Source: Branchiostoma floridae | Lineage: Eukaryota; Chordata; Leptocardii; Amphioxiformes; Branchiostomatidae | Length of the DNA: 28,681 nt | Direction: 5' to 3' | NCBI RefSeq assembly: GCF_000003815.2 | Contig: NC_049984.1 | Coordinates: forward strand, 12,783,377-12,812,057 | In this document: piece by piece, positions 18,626 through 28,681 of the stretch | How the letters are laid out: each line of letters opens with the position of its first letter | Position numbering within the stretch: position 1 is the stretch's first letter | Translations under genes and position numbers: made by a program | Notes under the pieces: generated by a model | What the model saw: only the letters and a program-made list of their open reading frames with translations | Databases searched by the model: none | What the model was told of the DNA's origin: nothing

Positions 18626-21054
18626 ATGCATGTGAATCTAAATCTAGACCACTGATTAAGTCGATGTGAAGCAATATACGGAACACATGGATAAATAATA
18701 AGAGAAATTCATAGACTGCAACAAAGACATTTTGAAAAAGGAAAGGAATCATAAGGACATTGTTGTCAACCGTAACAGAGTGAACAGAGGCTTTATGCCT
18801 TTCAATTGTGTTACTGATATCGCCATTAATTCAAATTGATAATCAAATCGAGGGGTTGATGACTCATTTGAAGTGTCTGTCATTGGATATAGGTAAATTG
18901 GCCATTGGATCCATAGAGATGTAGCCTAACCCCTCATTTTCTTGGAAACCATTTCAGGAGCAGTTTACGGTATTGGAAAACCTGTTTATCCAAATTACAC
19001 CCCACATAAAGGCAATCATCGCTTTATAGCTTCTTTTACAATCAGACCATCAACTTTCCTTGTGAGGCAATCCAGATAATGTTCCTCTTCATGTTGATGA
19101 GAATTGCATCGAAGAAAAACGGATCTATAGACGCTACAATCATGCCTCTGAGGAGGTATGGATTTTTCAGTTCTGCTCCTCCATTTTGTTGACATATTTG
19201 GTGTAGGGTTGACTTGAGGATCGATCCCTCCATTCTAACGCTCAATACAAAATGACTGCCGATGTGAACCCTTGGTTGCTAATTAGTTTGATAACCATCG
19301 GCAGAAATCCACAGGGACTCGTCTGTAGCTCCAATTGAGCAGCATTTTGTCCCTACATCTGTTGGATTTTGTAATGTATTGCAAAGGCGAGTGTGCAAAG
19401 GAGATAAACTCTGAAAGTTTGAGTTTGAATGGGTTACTTGTGTTGCAATAGGATAGGGCAATACGACAATAAAGAATAAAGAGGTGCCCAATATATAGGG
19501 GACTGTAGCTTCATATTATCTGCTGATAGTCGTGTACGAGCATTCATCTATTTCTTGCAGATGTTGGTACAAAATATGTTTCTTTTTCTATTATTTGCTG
19601 CCTGTGAATGACGAGTACTAAGTACATGATGAGGTCCATCTCTATATGTTTTGAGGCCTGATATCATACCTTTTATGTACTAAATTATACATGACTACAT
19701 TTAGCTTGAAGATTTCATCCCTGATACGGTGTAGATAGATCATAAAAAGGATAGATAATAGTTGTTGGAATCAAGTCTGCGGGTATCATCGTGTACATGT
19801 ATATTTTAGAACTTGTGCAAGATGACCTAATACCACTTACTGGTACAAGTCGTCTGAGCAGATCCCTGTTTTTATCAGGCAGCAGTATTCTTGCATGTCA
19901 AACGTTGTGTGCACGTTCATCAGGATTCTGTCGTGACCATTTGAAAAGAAATCTCTGAAAAATTGCATGCGCGTCATTGCAGTGTTTGTGATGCGCACGT
20001 TCTGTTCCTGTATAGACGATTTAGAAGCTCATTGCAGCCACCTGTCATGATGGTGTTTCATGGCTAGAAATAACTGTGTCTACCGTGTAATTCCCCTTAT
20101 CTTTATGTTCACTTTTACCCCCTTTCCTAGTGTGGCCAGGCTTTCAAACATGGCCTTTTATGTGGCAAGATAATGCTACTAGTCTTTGTGATTACTCAAG
20201 TTTGAAAATTGAAAAAGTGAAAACATATTGCACTTTGTGCTCCGGAATCCAAAGTGGATTCAAAGGCTTTCAGAATGTAAGCAGAGCTCGCCAGCTGGAA
20301 AGGTTAGATTGAACATGTGAATATAGGGTTCAACTTCAAGGTGATGTATATGTGTAGGGCAAATATTTCTGTACAATATTCTCCAAGGAGGAAAAAAGGA
20401 ACTGCGATCACCCTTTTGTGATTCATCTTCTATTGCCCATGCTGTATTGTTGCATTTTAGAGGTTTTCCAAAGGGGACGAGAAAATTTATAGCCCCTTCA
20501 ACAATGTTGAATTCATCGAATTTTTGTGATTGGAAGTTCAATTCCATTTCTCTAAACTTTTTTCTGTTATTTGAGTGTAGTACTTGTATTTCGTTATTTT
20601 GGGAATTCAAGATTTCTATATGTACTTTTTAAGAATTATTGCTGTTGTTGAGACATGATTTAAGTCTGCATTTATTATGTATCTGTATATTATTACTTAA
20701 AGTTGGAGTACTTTTACTACTATTATCTCTTGGTTTCTGATCCCTCTTGTTAGCTTTGTCCAGCTTACTCAAGCTGTTACAGCTTTGCCTACACAGGATT
20801 GAGCAGTAAGAATTAACATCCACATCATGAGCTGGTGCCGCAATACAACCCTTGGCAGTTTTCCACGGTAAATGCTTCCTTGGTTTCAGGCAATCTGCGA
20901 AACCCAATAAAATCCAGCCGCTGCCTTGTTTTCCAATTTGTTCTTTCTAGTTTGAATTCGAGGAGGCAAACTGCAGAAGGAGTGGGGAAGGCAGTAATTC
21001 TGTTGTGGAGTAGTCACTGTTGAGGAATCTCTGGTGGTTTTGAAGTACAATGTA

Positions 21055-21133
21055 ACTGGATGGCTGGCTGGATGGATGGATGGATGGATGGATGGATTGA
21101 AGGAAGAATGGATGGATAGATAGATGGATGGTA
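21055..21133. repeat. ATGG microsatellite
   Basis: GGCTGGCTGGATGGATGG runs followed by an interrupted GAATGGATGGATAGATAG part. Confidence 0.9.
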
Positions 21134-21749
21134 TAATAAGCGTTTGTGGTTGAGTGAGTGGATGATTGAATACAGAATGATGTACAGCATAAGCGTGCCA
21201 ACAGGAGGTACATTATGTGTGGGAGGCTAATTTAAATTTGTAGGACACCTGCAAAGCATAAAGCATTGCTGTTCCCATTGCTGTTATATCGTGAATGGTG
21301 ATAATTCATCATCCTTTCAAAATATTAACACCTTATTTATAGGCAAGCATCTTGTGAGATTGTGTTGTTTGCAGCTTTCCTTATGCAAAACAAGAAATCA
21401 GAGATTTCACAACTCTGAAATATTTAGGGCTTTTGTGAATTTCTTAATGCCGTAGCCCTCTCAACTGTTGTTGGTGATCCTCCCCTTCACTTCTTCCCTC
21501 ATTCAATCCCACCAATCTCCCACCCATGAGGGGTCATTCGTTGAGGAGGGCTGGCCAGATTTCCATGGACTATACCACACTACCATACAGGAAGGAGGTG
21601 TCTTCCTCAAATTATGCAGTACCTGAAAGCTAGGGGCCCTAATCTGCCATTATCAATGTTTTTCTTCTCCTGGATATCAATAACTACCAACGTAGCAAAA
21701 TTCTAACAAATCCATCAAAAAGGTCTTGAGTTATAGCTGCAATTAGTGC

Positions 21750-21768
21750 AAACACACACACACACACG

Positions 21769-21800
<32 letters not shown>

Positions 21801-21835
21801 CACACACACACGCACACACACACACACACACACAA
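21750..21835. repeat. CA-dinucleotide microsatellite with CG interruptions
   Basis: About 42 CA units interrupted by CACG at three places. Frames that read it as Cys/Val repeats on the minus strand are artefacts. Confidence 0.95.
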
Positions 21836-23185
21836 CCATAAAACGATACAAGTTACAAGTACAACTGTCAAAGTGAATCTCCTTCCTGGAGGTAACTAGG
21901 GACAAGCAATTTTATTCAATGCGGTGTATCCCCCAGGACACATTGAAAAATTACTTTTCCAAGTTATGTTTCTCATAGATAAATGTTATTAACTTTAAAC
22001 TTGTAGTTGCAGACAAGGGAAAATGTCATGCTGTTAGGAGTTCATTGCATGCTTTTCATAAAGCAAGACAGATGCCTGTACTTATATGTATACAGAAGTA
22101 GGGAGAATGATAGACTCATGGCCCATCTGGGAGCACCCATATCATCATTCAGTTTTGGTACTGAAGCTGAGTAAAGGTGGTCTGGAATACATTATCCTGC
22201 AGCCATTACATTAACAGGTGACCCATAGACATTGGTGGTAATTGGAAACATGATTTGGCTTGAGCAGGACTGTTTATACATGGTGTGTGGTGTGTTGGGA
22301 GGTGTAATTCATCAGCCATATTGAACAAGAAAAGGCCATTGATTTTACCAGTGGAAGTGAAGGAAGATAACGATAATGATGGTGATTTGTTAACTTGGTG
22401 GAGAAGGTTATAGTTTTGGTAGCATTTGTATGTGTATTCGTTTGTAATTGGACAGTATAATTCAAGAGGCTATGGATGAATCATTGTCATGAAATTTCGT
22501 ATGCTGGGGGGCCTTGACCTATTGAAGAAGTCATCTTTAATATTTAAGACCCCCTGGCAGCTGTCCTTGGTACTGCAAAAGAACTACCAGTTTTGATACC
22601 TCGTGCTTTAGACATACTATTGTGATGATTTTTGGGTGTTAGATTATAAGCACTTGTGAACAGGCAGAATTGACATCAGTTTAGGCGCTCTAGTGGCTTC
22701 TTTTAGAATTGCAGGAACATTTAACCCGCAGACTTTAAAACAGGCTAGGGTCAGTGAAGAAGCGGTGAATCAATTTTCTCCATATTTGACATGTAGGTAT
22801 TGATGGAAACCAACATAATGGCTTATAATGCAAATTAGGCCTTGATCTGCAGAGTTAGTTAGTCAGTTAGAAAATAATTGCAACCTGAGTGCTAATTGAG
22901 CATATATAAAACACACTGTCCAAAACTGCACAAATGTGGCATTATTCTTACCACATTTAGCAAGATGAAGCAATATACACAACAAGACATCAAAGACCCT
23001 CATGATCATTATGGATAAACGAAACCATGAAATGCCATAAACTCGATGAAGTGTCACAAAGGGAAGAGGTCACTCTGACTGATGGTAAAATCATGATCTC
23101 ATGAGTAATAGAGAGTCTAGATTCTATTACTATGTATACACCTGTGGCATGTAAAAACTAGGATTGAATGATATTGATACTGGTA

Positions 23186-23305
23186 TGGGAAGTAATTGCT
23201 TGCCTTGTGAGTTCAATCCCCCGGGTCGAGTCATAAAAAGATGGTACATGCTGCCTTCTCTGCTTACCACTCAGCATTTGGGAAAGAGTTTCAGCTAGTA
23301 AATCT
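23186..23305 (+). mobile_element. tRNA-derived SINE fragment
   Basis: GTGAGTTCAATCCCCCGGGT resembles a polymerase III B box. It is followed by CGAGTCATAAAAAGATGG and by GCTGCCTTCTCTGCTTACCA, CTCAGCATTTGGGAAAGAG, a body I associate with common marine-animal SINEs. The A box is not clear, so the 5' end is uncertain. Confidence 0.55.
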
Positions 23306-23555
23306 AACTGTTTGAACATGTCAGAGTCGCTAACTCATAAGGATTGTATGCAAATGTCAATCGTAAATGTAAATCACGCTTAGAGTTAGACAGTTCCCTT
23401 GGTAAGACAACACCAATGTGTATGTTTTGCATCCTTCCTAAAAGTGTAGCTCCACCTTGCTTTATTTTAGGCTTTATACCATTTATCCATGCAATAACCT
23501 CAAACAAAGTACACACCCCAACTTTGGCAACAACTTGAAAAGTTGAAAAAGGGCG
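23285..23555 (-). mobile_element. Dispersed repeat, inverted copy of 1596-1905
   Basis: The minus strand carries GTACTTTGTTTGAGGTTATT, GGAAGGATGCAAAACATACA and ATACAATCCTTATGAGTTAG in the same order as 1596-1905. It encodes ATLLGRMQNIHIGVVLP and LTFAYNPYELATLT without stops over 70 codons. The peptide matches the other copy in frame, with many of the base changes silent. The source transposon class is not recognised. Confidence 0.65.
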
Positions 23556-24026
23556 GATTTTATGTGTGAAAATACATGTCCTGTAGTTGTAACACTATCT
23601 TATCATATTTGCATCTATGACTCTGCAACCTTCACACAGACCGTCACAAAATCACAGCTCCAAAGTAGTAGTGGCCATGACACACTTGAAGTCAAAGTTG
23701 AGAAATAGGTCAGCTGAACTTTATTGAAGGGAAGATGGACCCCAGGGCAGACAGACTGGGCCTGGTTGGCTGACTACTGATAGAGACACTGGGGACCCCT
23801 GAGATCTAATTTGAAGACCCATTTGTCTTCTGGCTGCCCCAAAATTAGATACCAGAGAGGAGGGATAGTTACACAGTCTCCTCATGTCAGGAGATCGAAG
23901 CATAATTAAGTGTGAACTGTCTCCCTGTAGAATTTCAAACTCAGTGTTAGTCTCTATCTGTGCTGTTAAGCAAATTGTACTTTCTGGCAAAGCTTTTTGT
24001 CTTGGGTTGTATATTATCTTTGCATT

Positions 24027-24049
24027 ATACCATACCATACCATACCATG
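24027..24049. repeat. Short CATAC pentanucleotide tract
   Basis: Four tandem CATAC units and a partial one. Confidence 0.8.
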
Positions 24050-24413
24050 CAAATGATTCATCTTGGTTTCTCTAAAAAAATGTACTGTACTGGTGTGAAT
24101 GACAATTGTGATCTAACCATACAACCTTTATCGTATGGAGATATCCATGATCATTGATCCATTGAAGTCAGGAAGAGGTGGTGTAGGTCTGGGCCCTCTG
24201 GCAGCTTGTTCTGGAACTGCAGCGACATTTTTAGATTACTGAAGAAGAAAATTACAGATTGACATGATTTGGGGCAATTATGATTAATTTAGCTTAGACA
24301 AAGATGTACGCAATTTAATGCAAATTTGGACTTTTGTTTTTTGGGGGTCTGTTGAAGCTGTCATCATTGAAATATATCTTGACAAAGAGTCAATGTCCAG
24401 TGATACAGGGAGA

Positions 24414-24567
24414 CTATTTCATCATCCCTGTCCCCATCAGGAGGCTCAGGTAACCCCAGGCCAGATGCTGCATCAGCTGAGCTGCCTCCTCATTCTTCAG
24501 TGTCACCCCCAACAACACATCCCCTCCATAGTACAGTTCTACAAAGAGCCAGGTTGTCACTTTTGTT
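24414..24567 (-). other. Candidate coding exon, unrecognised protein
   Basis: On the minus strand, after TCTGCTTTTAAG, a frame runs TKVTTWLFVELYYGGDVLLG, VTLKNEEAAQLMQHLAWG, YLSLLMGTGMMK and a TAG stop at 24414-24416. Codon choice is C/G-rich at third positions, unlike the surrounding intron, and the plus-strand reading shows the His/Pro/Gln/Cys bias typical of the antisense of coding DNA. A donor-like GTTACC at 24454 could instead end an internal exon at 24455, but it is weak. I know no family match and no neighbouring exon is firmly linked. Confidence 0.3.
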
Positions 24568-25359
24568 CTTAAAAGCAGATTTTCTTAACCCAGGTCGTAA
24601 CATTGTGTGAAGGCCTCTGTGCCCTTTCCTGCAATTTGAGGGGTGAATTGAACAGCATAAGTATATGAAGTGTAATGAGTGTGTCTGCTCACTCTGCTGT
24701 CATGATGATTGTCATAGCATCCTTTTTCAAATTCCTGCTTCCCTAAATTGTATTTTTCAAACAGCACTGTTTTAGGTAAAATGTAGGGTAAGAATGTGGG
24801 AAACATCAAATGCATTCTATCTGCCTGAGTTTTCTTAGAACTCTGACTATGAGTCATAGTATGAGAGTGGGTGTGAGAATTGTATAGTTGGTCTCAAAGT
24901 TGCCTCCAGGAGTCCATTTATGACAGGGAAAACTGTGAAGTTTCCATGTCGTGGGACAACTAGACATACATGAAGGGCATTTGCTTGATGTATGGCTGAG
25001 GGGGAAGGTTAGGTCCCAAAGTGACAGACTATACTACTAGATGTTCCCAAGTGGGGTGATGTGTCCATGGCTCATAACAGCCCCTCCATTAGACCTTGGA
25101 ATGTGCTATTGGTTGGTCACAGATCACCAAATCCCTACCTGACCAGATACAAAGATTTCTACTGGGGGCAGTACACTAGGGAAGCTGTATTGAAGTTCAA
25201 AGCTCTAATGTATTGTTGCTATGTAGGCAACAAGGTCAATGAATTCTGTCCATTCCCAAGAAACTAAGCTATCTGAGAGGGTATAAGTGTAGAGTGTAAA
25301 AGTATAGTATACTCTTATGTATTACATAGTTAAAATAGCCATTTTTAACTTGTAGGGAC

Positions 25360-25580
25360 AATAGCTTGTTTCCATTCCACTGTGTCTAGGGCATGGTTTT
25401 GGAAGTTGGAGCCCATTTCTTTCACCCACCACCTTTTTCCTTGCCCATTTGTACACCTAGGTGGAGTACGGAAGTTGTATAAAGTTCGTTTCCTAAAGAC
25501 ATAATTTTTAGTCAGGAATGCCAGGAATCAAACCCATAACCCCTTGATCTTATATCTGCAGCTAGCCACTTAATGTCACA
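25360..25580 (-). mobile_element. tRNA-derived SINE copy
   Basis: Minus-strand reading shows an A-box-like TTAAGTGGCTAGCTGCAG and a B-box-like GGGTTTGATTCCTGGC at tRNA spacing. The body then reads AGGAAACGAACTTTATACAA, CTCCACCTAGGTGTACAAAT and GGGC, and the 3' part reads GCTCCAACTTCC then CATGCCCTAGACACAGTGG. This head-body-tail order matches a widespread SINE of lancelets and other marine animals as I remember it. Confidence 0.75.
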
Positions 25581-26559
25581 ACTACTTCTACTACTACTTC
25601 ACAACTAATAATGGTCTCTGTATCACACTATAATGTCATCAGTCCTCCATTACAAAAACGTTCTACATTGTTAACAACAGTACCAATATTGTATAATGTA
25701 TGCCTGAGGACTTACATTAATACATGAAGATCCCAGTGTCAGATGAATATATTTTCATAAATACTACGGTTTATGTTATCTCCTTGTGAATATGGATTTT
25801 CTTATCAGAAACGATGATAAAACAGCTTGCCAATATGTACATTATTTAATTAATATTTCATGTCAAGGTCACCATATGAATTGGATTTTTGTGTTTCATT
25901 ACTTCTGGACGAGTAGTCTCTTTGAAAACAATTCGGACCGCTGGTCGATTTCCTCTCAATCTCATCTCTATTGTAAAAATTCCTGATGTGAATTGTGATT
26001 GAATGTTTGAAATATTGTGTTCAAGGTCGCAGATCAACAATGCAGTGATAGGCACATTAGAATAGGATGTAATTGCCATTATAGGGCTTTGGTGGTACTA
26101 ATTGCATTACTATGTGACTCGACACCCAAATGCATGTGCCCATATCCAATGCCTGTAAGCTGTACAATGTGCATCTTATTCAGAAGTTGAAGAGACTCAA
26201 GTGGCTTTTTAGGTCGGTTGAAAAATGGTCTCAATGCTAGAATACAATATTGTTGTAATAAAAATAATTCTGGCATACCCTGACTCTTCGGGTAATGTAG
26301 TTAAAGGTGCTCAGAAAATGATGGCAAGAAAAATATATATACTGTCCTGTAGTTAAAATTGAATTCCTCATGGTTTCTGTTGGCTGGTCAAAGTTGCATC
26401 AGAATTTTGTCCCTTGCATACAGTATCTTTTCGGACACAACATTTGGAAGCTTTAGACAGAATGTCAGCCTTGTTATATGCATGAACACGCCCTTATACA
26501 ATATGTTCTTTAGAAGTGCTCTCTTTAGATGACACAGGATTAGTGAGAAAGCTTGCTGG

Positions 26560-26978
26560 TCATGTAGGGTGCCCAGATGATGGGCCGGTAGGATTTATGT
26601 GGTGATCTCCATGATTGAGCATCATCTTGACTGGAGCCTGTGATGGGCTTGTCCTTATCCTTGTGTAATCCTCCGAATCTTGTTCATCTGTTATCACCTC
26701 TTCTGTCTGCTGGGTGCCTACACACAAATCACATGCATGGAGGCAACTGGAGAAGGAAACGTCTGCATTTCCATTTAGATTGAAAGGGAGACTTGCTTTG
26801 GCTCAGGAATTATTTGATATTTTCTGCCTCTTTGTATGCAGAGAGTCATAAATCTTCAATACATGTACCATTTAAGAAGAAGCTGTGGGAATTTGTCCTC
26901 AGCTTGGTGCTCACGGGGAAGCCCTCTTCATCACAAAGTGAGTACTCTGTCAGCAAGTGGAGTGACCTGCAATCTGAC
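26560..26978 (-). other. Candidate 3' end of an unrecognised minus-strand gene (two exons)
   Basis: Exon a (26978 to 26869) reads SDCRSLHLLTEYSLCDEEGF, PVSTKLRTNSHSFFLN plus one base, and ends at G|GTACAT. Exon b (26717 to 26560) follows TTTGTGTGTAG. Its first two bases complete a Gly codon, then it reads TQQTEEVITDEQDSEDYTRI, RTSPSQAPVKMMLNHGDH, HINPTGPSSGHPT and TGA. The phase agrees and exon b looks like an acidic, disordered C-terminal tail. Weak points are the poor acceptor of exon a, a mediocre donor, and no recognisable family. The model is tentative. Confidence 0.25.
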
Positions 26979-27714
26979 CTGTAATCCCCAGATTAACCTC
27001 ACCTGGGCTGATTGGTCATTCATAAGCCCCAAACCTGGAAGGGATGCCCTTGAGTCAGCAAGACATTGGTAGGGAGACAGTCAACCAATCTTAGATGGTC
27101 ACTTCCAGAAGCTCTCTGACACTATGTACGGAGTCTTTGTTTTGGATGTTTGTGGGGGTGTTTATTGACAGTCCTTTGTTATTGAATACACTGTTAGCAG
27201 ATTGGCAGAAAGTGAGGTGGAAGATGACCACAAAGGTCAGACTTGCTGGAGTAGTAGGGAGTACAGATCAGAGACGGCACTACAGGTCAAATCGGAATGT
27301 ATATACTAGCAGTACCCCGAAAGTCATTAAGGTCAAAATCAGAATAAATGTAGCAGTACTGTACCTGAGCATCCTCTTACTGAAGTATATAACTTCTTGA
27401 CTAGCCCTGGAAACTATAAAAATGGTTTATGATGATTGAAATCTTGATAAACATTCTGTTAACTGTTTATCCATGTTTCTGTCACCATTGAAGACCGCAG
27501 GTTACTTTGTTAAATGGTTCAGTTGCAGATAAAGTTCACCACCTTTCCCTAAACCTCTGTACTGGTACCGATAAGTTAGTGTAACTGATGTAATGTTTAA
27601 GATACACATCCCTACAGGAGAGTAATGTGGGAGCAGCCTACAGGGCAGGCAGATGGATGGTAGTATACAGGGAATCTCAGCTGATTACTGAGGTGTGAAC
27701 CCACAGTCCCTCCT

Positions 27715-27870
27715 GCTTTATAAGGGATGCGGAGGCGAGAGGCTGTGAATCAGCTGGGGACTCGCGCGCCTGACCAGAATGAGAATCTCCAGCGGAGGGT
27801 TCCTCAGCCTGTGGCGCAGGTGCACAAGATACACATGTCTCACGGGCCGGCCGGTAGATTGGTCCTGCAG
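27715..27870. other. Short GC- and CpG-rich patch
   Basis: It includes GGACTCGCGCGCCTGACC and CACGGGCCGGCCGG in an otherwise AT-rich region, with roughly ten CpG in 150 bp. Several frames are open. It could be a small CpG island, an exon or a transposon remnant; I cannot decide. Confidence 0.35.
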
Positions 27871-28019
27871 TAGATTGGGAACAATGTTGACTTTGCGATC
27901 ATTTACTGCTCTTTACTGCTAAGCACCTCACATAAAGTGGTCCCCCTGGAGTAGAGGGGGATTGGATTGATGATCACAAAGTAATAGCAATGCTGTGTTC
28001 AGCCACCTTATGCTGCCTT

Positions 28020-28310
28020 GAATGGCCAGGATTTTATGTTCTTTCTGTGTAATTCTAGAGCCTTGGACATTTATAGGATCAAACATGACAAGATTATTTC
28101 TTAAGCTCTTTCATGCAAATGCTTTCTTTGTAATTTTTAGCCATTCGATAGCATCAAAGGCAAATTTGTCAATTTTTTTTGCTATATCTGTGGCCTTTAC
28201 TGGCTCAAATGGCATAAAATTGTTGCTGGTCATATTCGCCCAATAATCATTTATGTTTCTGTTTTCAGCCTTTATTGGGTTCAAGGGTCAAACATCATAA
28301 AACATGAGAT
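28020..28310 (-). other. Degenerate repeated peptide-like segment
   Basis: The minus strand reads YDV, stop, PLNPIKAENRNINDYWAN, MTSNNFMPFEPVKATDIA, KKIDKFAFDAIEWLKITK, KAFA, stop, KSLRNNLVMFDPINVQGS. The element F-(D/E)-P-(V/I) plus similar DNA blocks (GCCTTTACTGGCTCAAA, GCCTTTATTGGGTTCAA) recur at loose intervals. It could be a decayed coding repeat or a diverged minisatellite. Confidence 0.25.
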
Positions 28311-28681
28311 TTAGTGTAGGGTTTTGTAAATAATTCAGTGAGTCCGAGAAAAGTGCCTGCAAAATAGATAAACCTTCCTCCACCTACTGAAATGTAGGAA
28401 TAGGGCTGACGTCAGAGTTGCATTGCGCAGTAGAGGGCACAAAATGGGAATACGATCTTAGTGCCACTTAAAATCTTTGAAAATCCTTCTTTTTGTTGAA
28501 AACTTTTTCCCAATCTGGAGACGTTTTGACTTAGAAGGGACAGGTATGGTCAAAGCTTTCCTTTTTTGGTCAAAGTTTGTTCAGTTCAGCAGTTAGCGTA
28601 AGGACAGGTTTGAGTTGGTGGGTGCTGCAGGTTGAATCAGGACAGAACTGAGGTCAAAGGTGAGGGTTTTTTCTGAGTTTG

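Larger units (their letters stand above)
16061..28681 (+). other. GLG1 intron 3 or misjoined sequence (at least 12.6 kb)
   Basis: The donor GTAAGT at 16061 is strong. No plus-strand exon continuing the first Cys-rich repeat (a Cys followed by an HLLW-like segment) was seen before the window ends. The stretch is filled by repeats listed separately and includes a 100-N gap at 17759-17858. Between the listed elements I see ordinary AT-rich non-coding sequence. Confidence 0.5.

Noticed and set aside
19042-19245. Minus-strand 67-residue frame containing KNPYLLRGMIVASIDPFFFD
   Set aside because: It looks somewhat protein-like, but there is no polypyrimidine acceptor before it and no GT donor at its end; not enough to call.
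21684-21905. Minus-strand frame rich in Cys-Val repeats
   Set aside because: It is the CA microsatellite read as protein.
23186-23240. Possible functional tRNA gene
   Set aside because: Only the B-box-like part is present; no cloverleaf can be drawn and the downstream body is SINE-like.
25061-25267. Plus-strand 68-residue frame with YLTRYKDFYWGQYTREA
   Set aside because: No recognised family and no splice sites placed to join it to GLG1 exon 3; treated as chance.
27770-27840. Possible 22-codon exon ending CAG|GTGCAC in the GC-rich patch
   Set aside because: The acceptor lacks any pyrimidine tract and several frames are open, so coding cannot be claimed.

Overview
The window looks like a draft-assembly scaffold from a marine invertebrate deuterostome, most likely a cephalochordate (amphioxus). 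The reasons are short coding exons split by kilobase introns with GT/GC...AG borders, vertebrate-like gene content (a GLG1 orthologue), and many decayed transposon copies, including a tRNA-derived SINE and a LINE tail of types common in lancelets and other marine animals. The assignment is inferred from sequence texture and protein similarity; no search was run. There are no prokaryotic operons, rRNA genes or CRISPR arrays.

Region 1 (1-4900) is mostly mobile-element debris around one orphan exon. The exon (1217-1384, +) encodes the metal-binding core of a class II aldolase/adducin-fold enzyme, with an HTH motif and an upstream Glu. It is followed closely by a LINE-like 3' tail with an ATTC microsatellite. 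A decayed non-LTR retrotransposon reverse-transcriptase C-terminus lies on the minus strand at about 2100-3074. It contains an assembly gap flanked on both sides by the same 237-238 bp sequence, which probably means two overlapping contigs were joined without being merged.

Region 2 (4988-5964, +) holds a complete small two-exon gene. It encodes a 73-residue single-pass membrane protein with a charged C-terminal tail. The intron is 427 bp and a poly(A) signal lies about 320 bp after the stop. It is not visible as one ORF because the start and most of the membrane segment are on opposite sides of the intron.

Region 3 (8173 to the window end, +) is the 5' part of a GLG1 (Golgi glycoprotein 1 / ESL-1 / cysteine-rich FGF receptor) orthologue. 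Exon 1 (8173-8265) encodes the signal peptide. Exon 2 (13336-13632) encodes a Gln/Pro/Asn-rich stretch and ends at a GC donor. Exon 3 (15635-16060) encodes a linker and the start of the first Cys-rich GLG1 repeat. All junctions are phase 0, giving 272 residues. An extra in-frame 81-bp exon may lie at 11740-11820 and would use the same GC donor motif. No later GLG1 exon was found in the remaining 12.6 kb.

Region 4 (16061-28681) is GLG1 intron 3 or a misjoined contig. It contains a 551-bp element with 100-bp terminal inverted repeats starting 33 bp after exon 3, a 48-bp minisatellite (17029-17575), and a 100-N gap flanked by a perfect 50-bp inverted repeat. It also contains CA and ATGG microsatellites, two SINE copies and several dispersed repeats. 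Three stretches on the minus strand near 24.4 and 26.6-27.0 kb look weakly coding; they are listed as candidates only.
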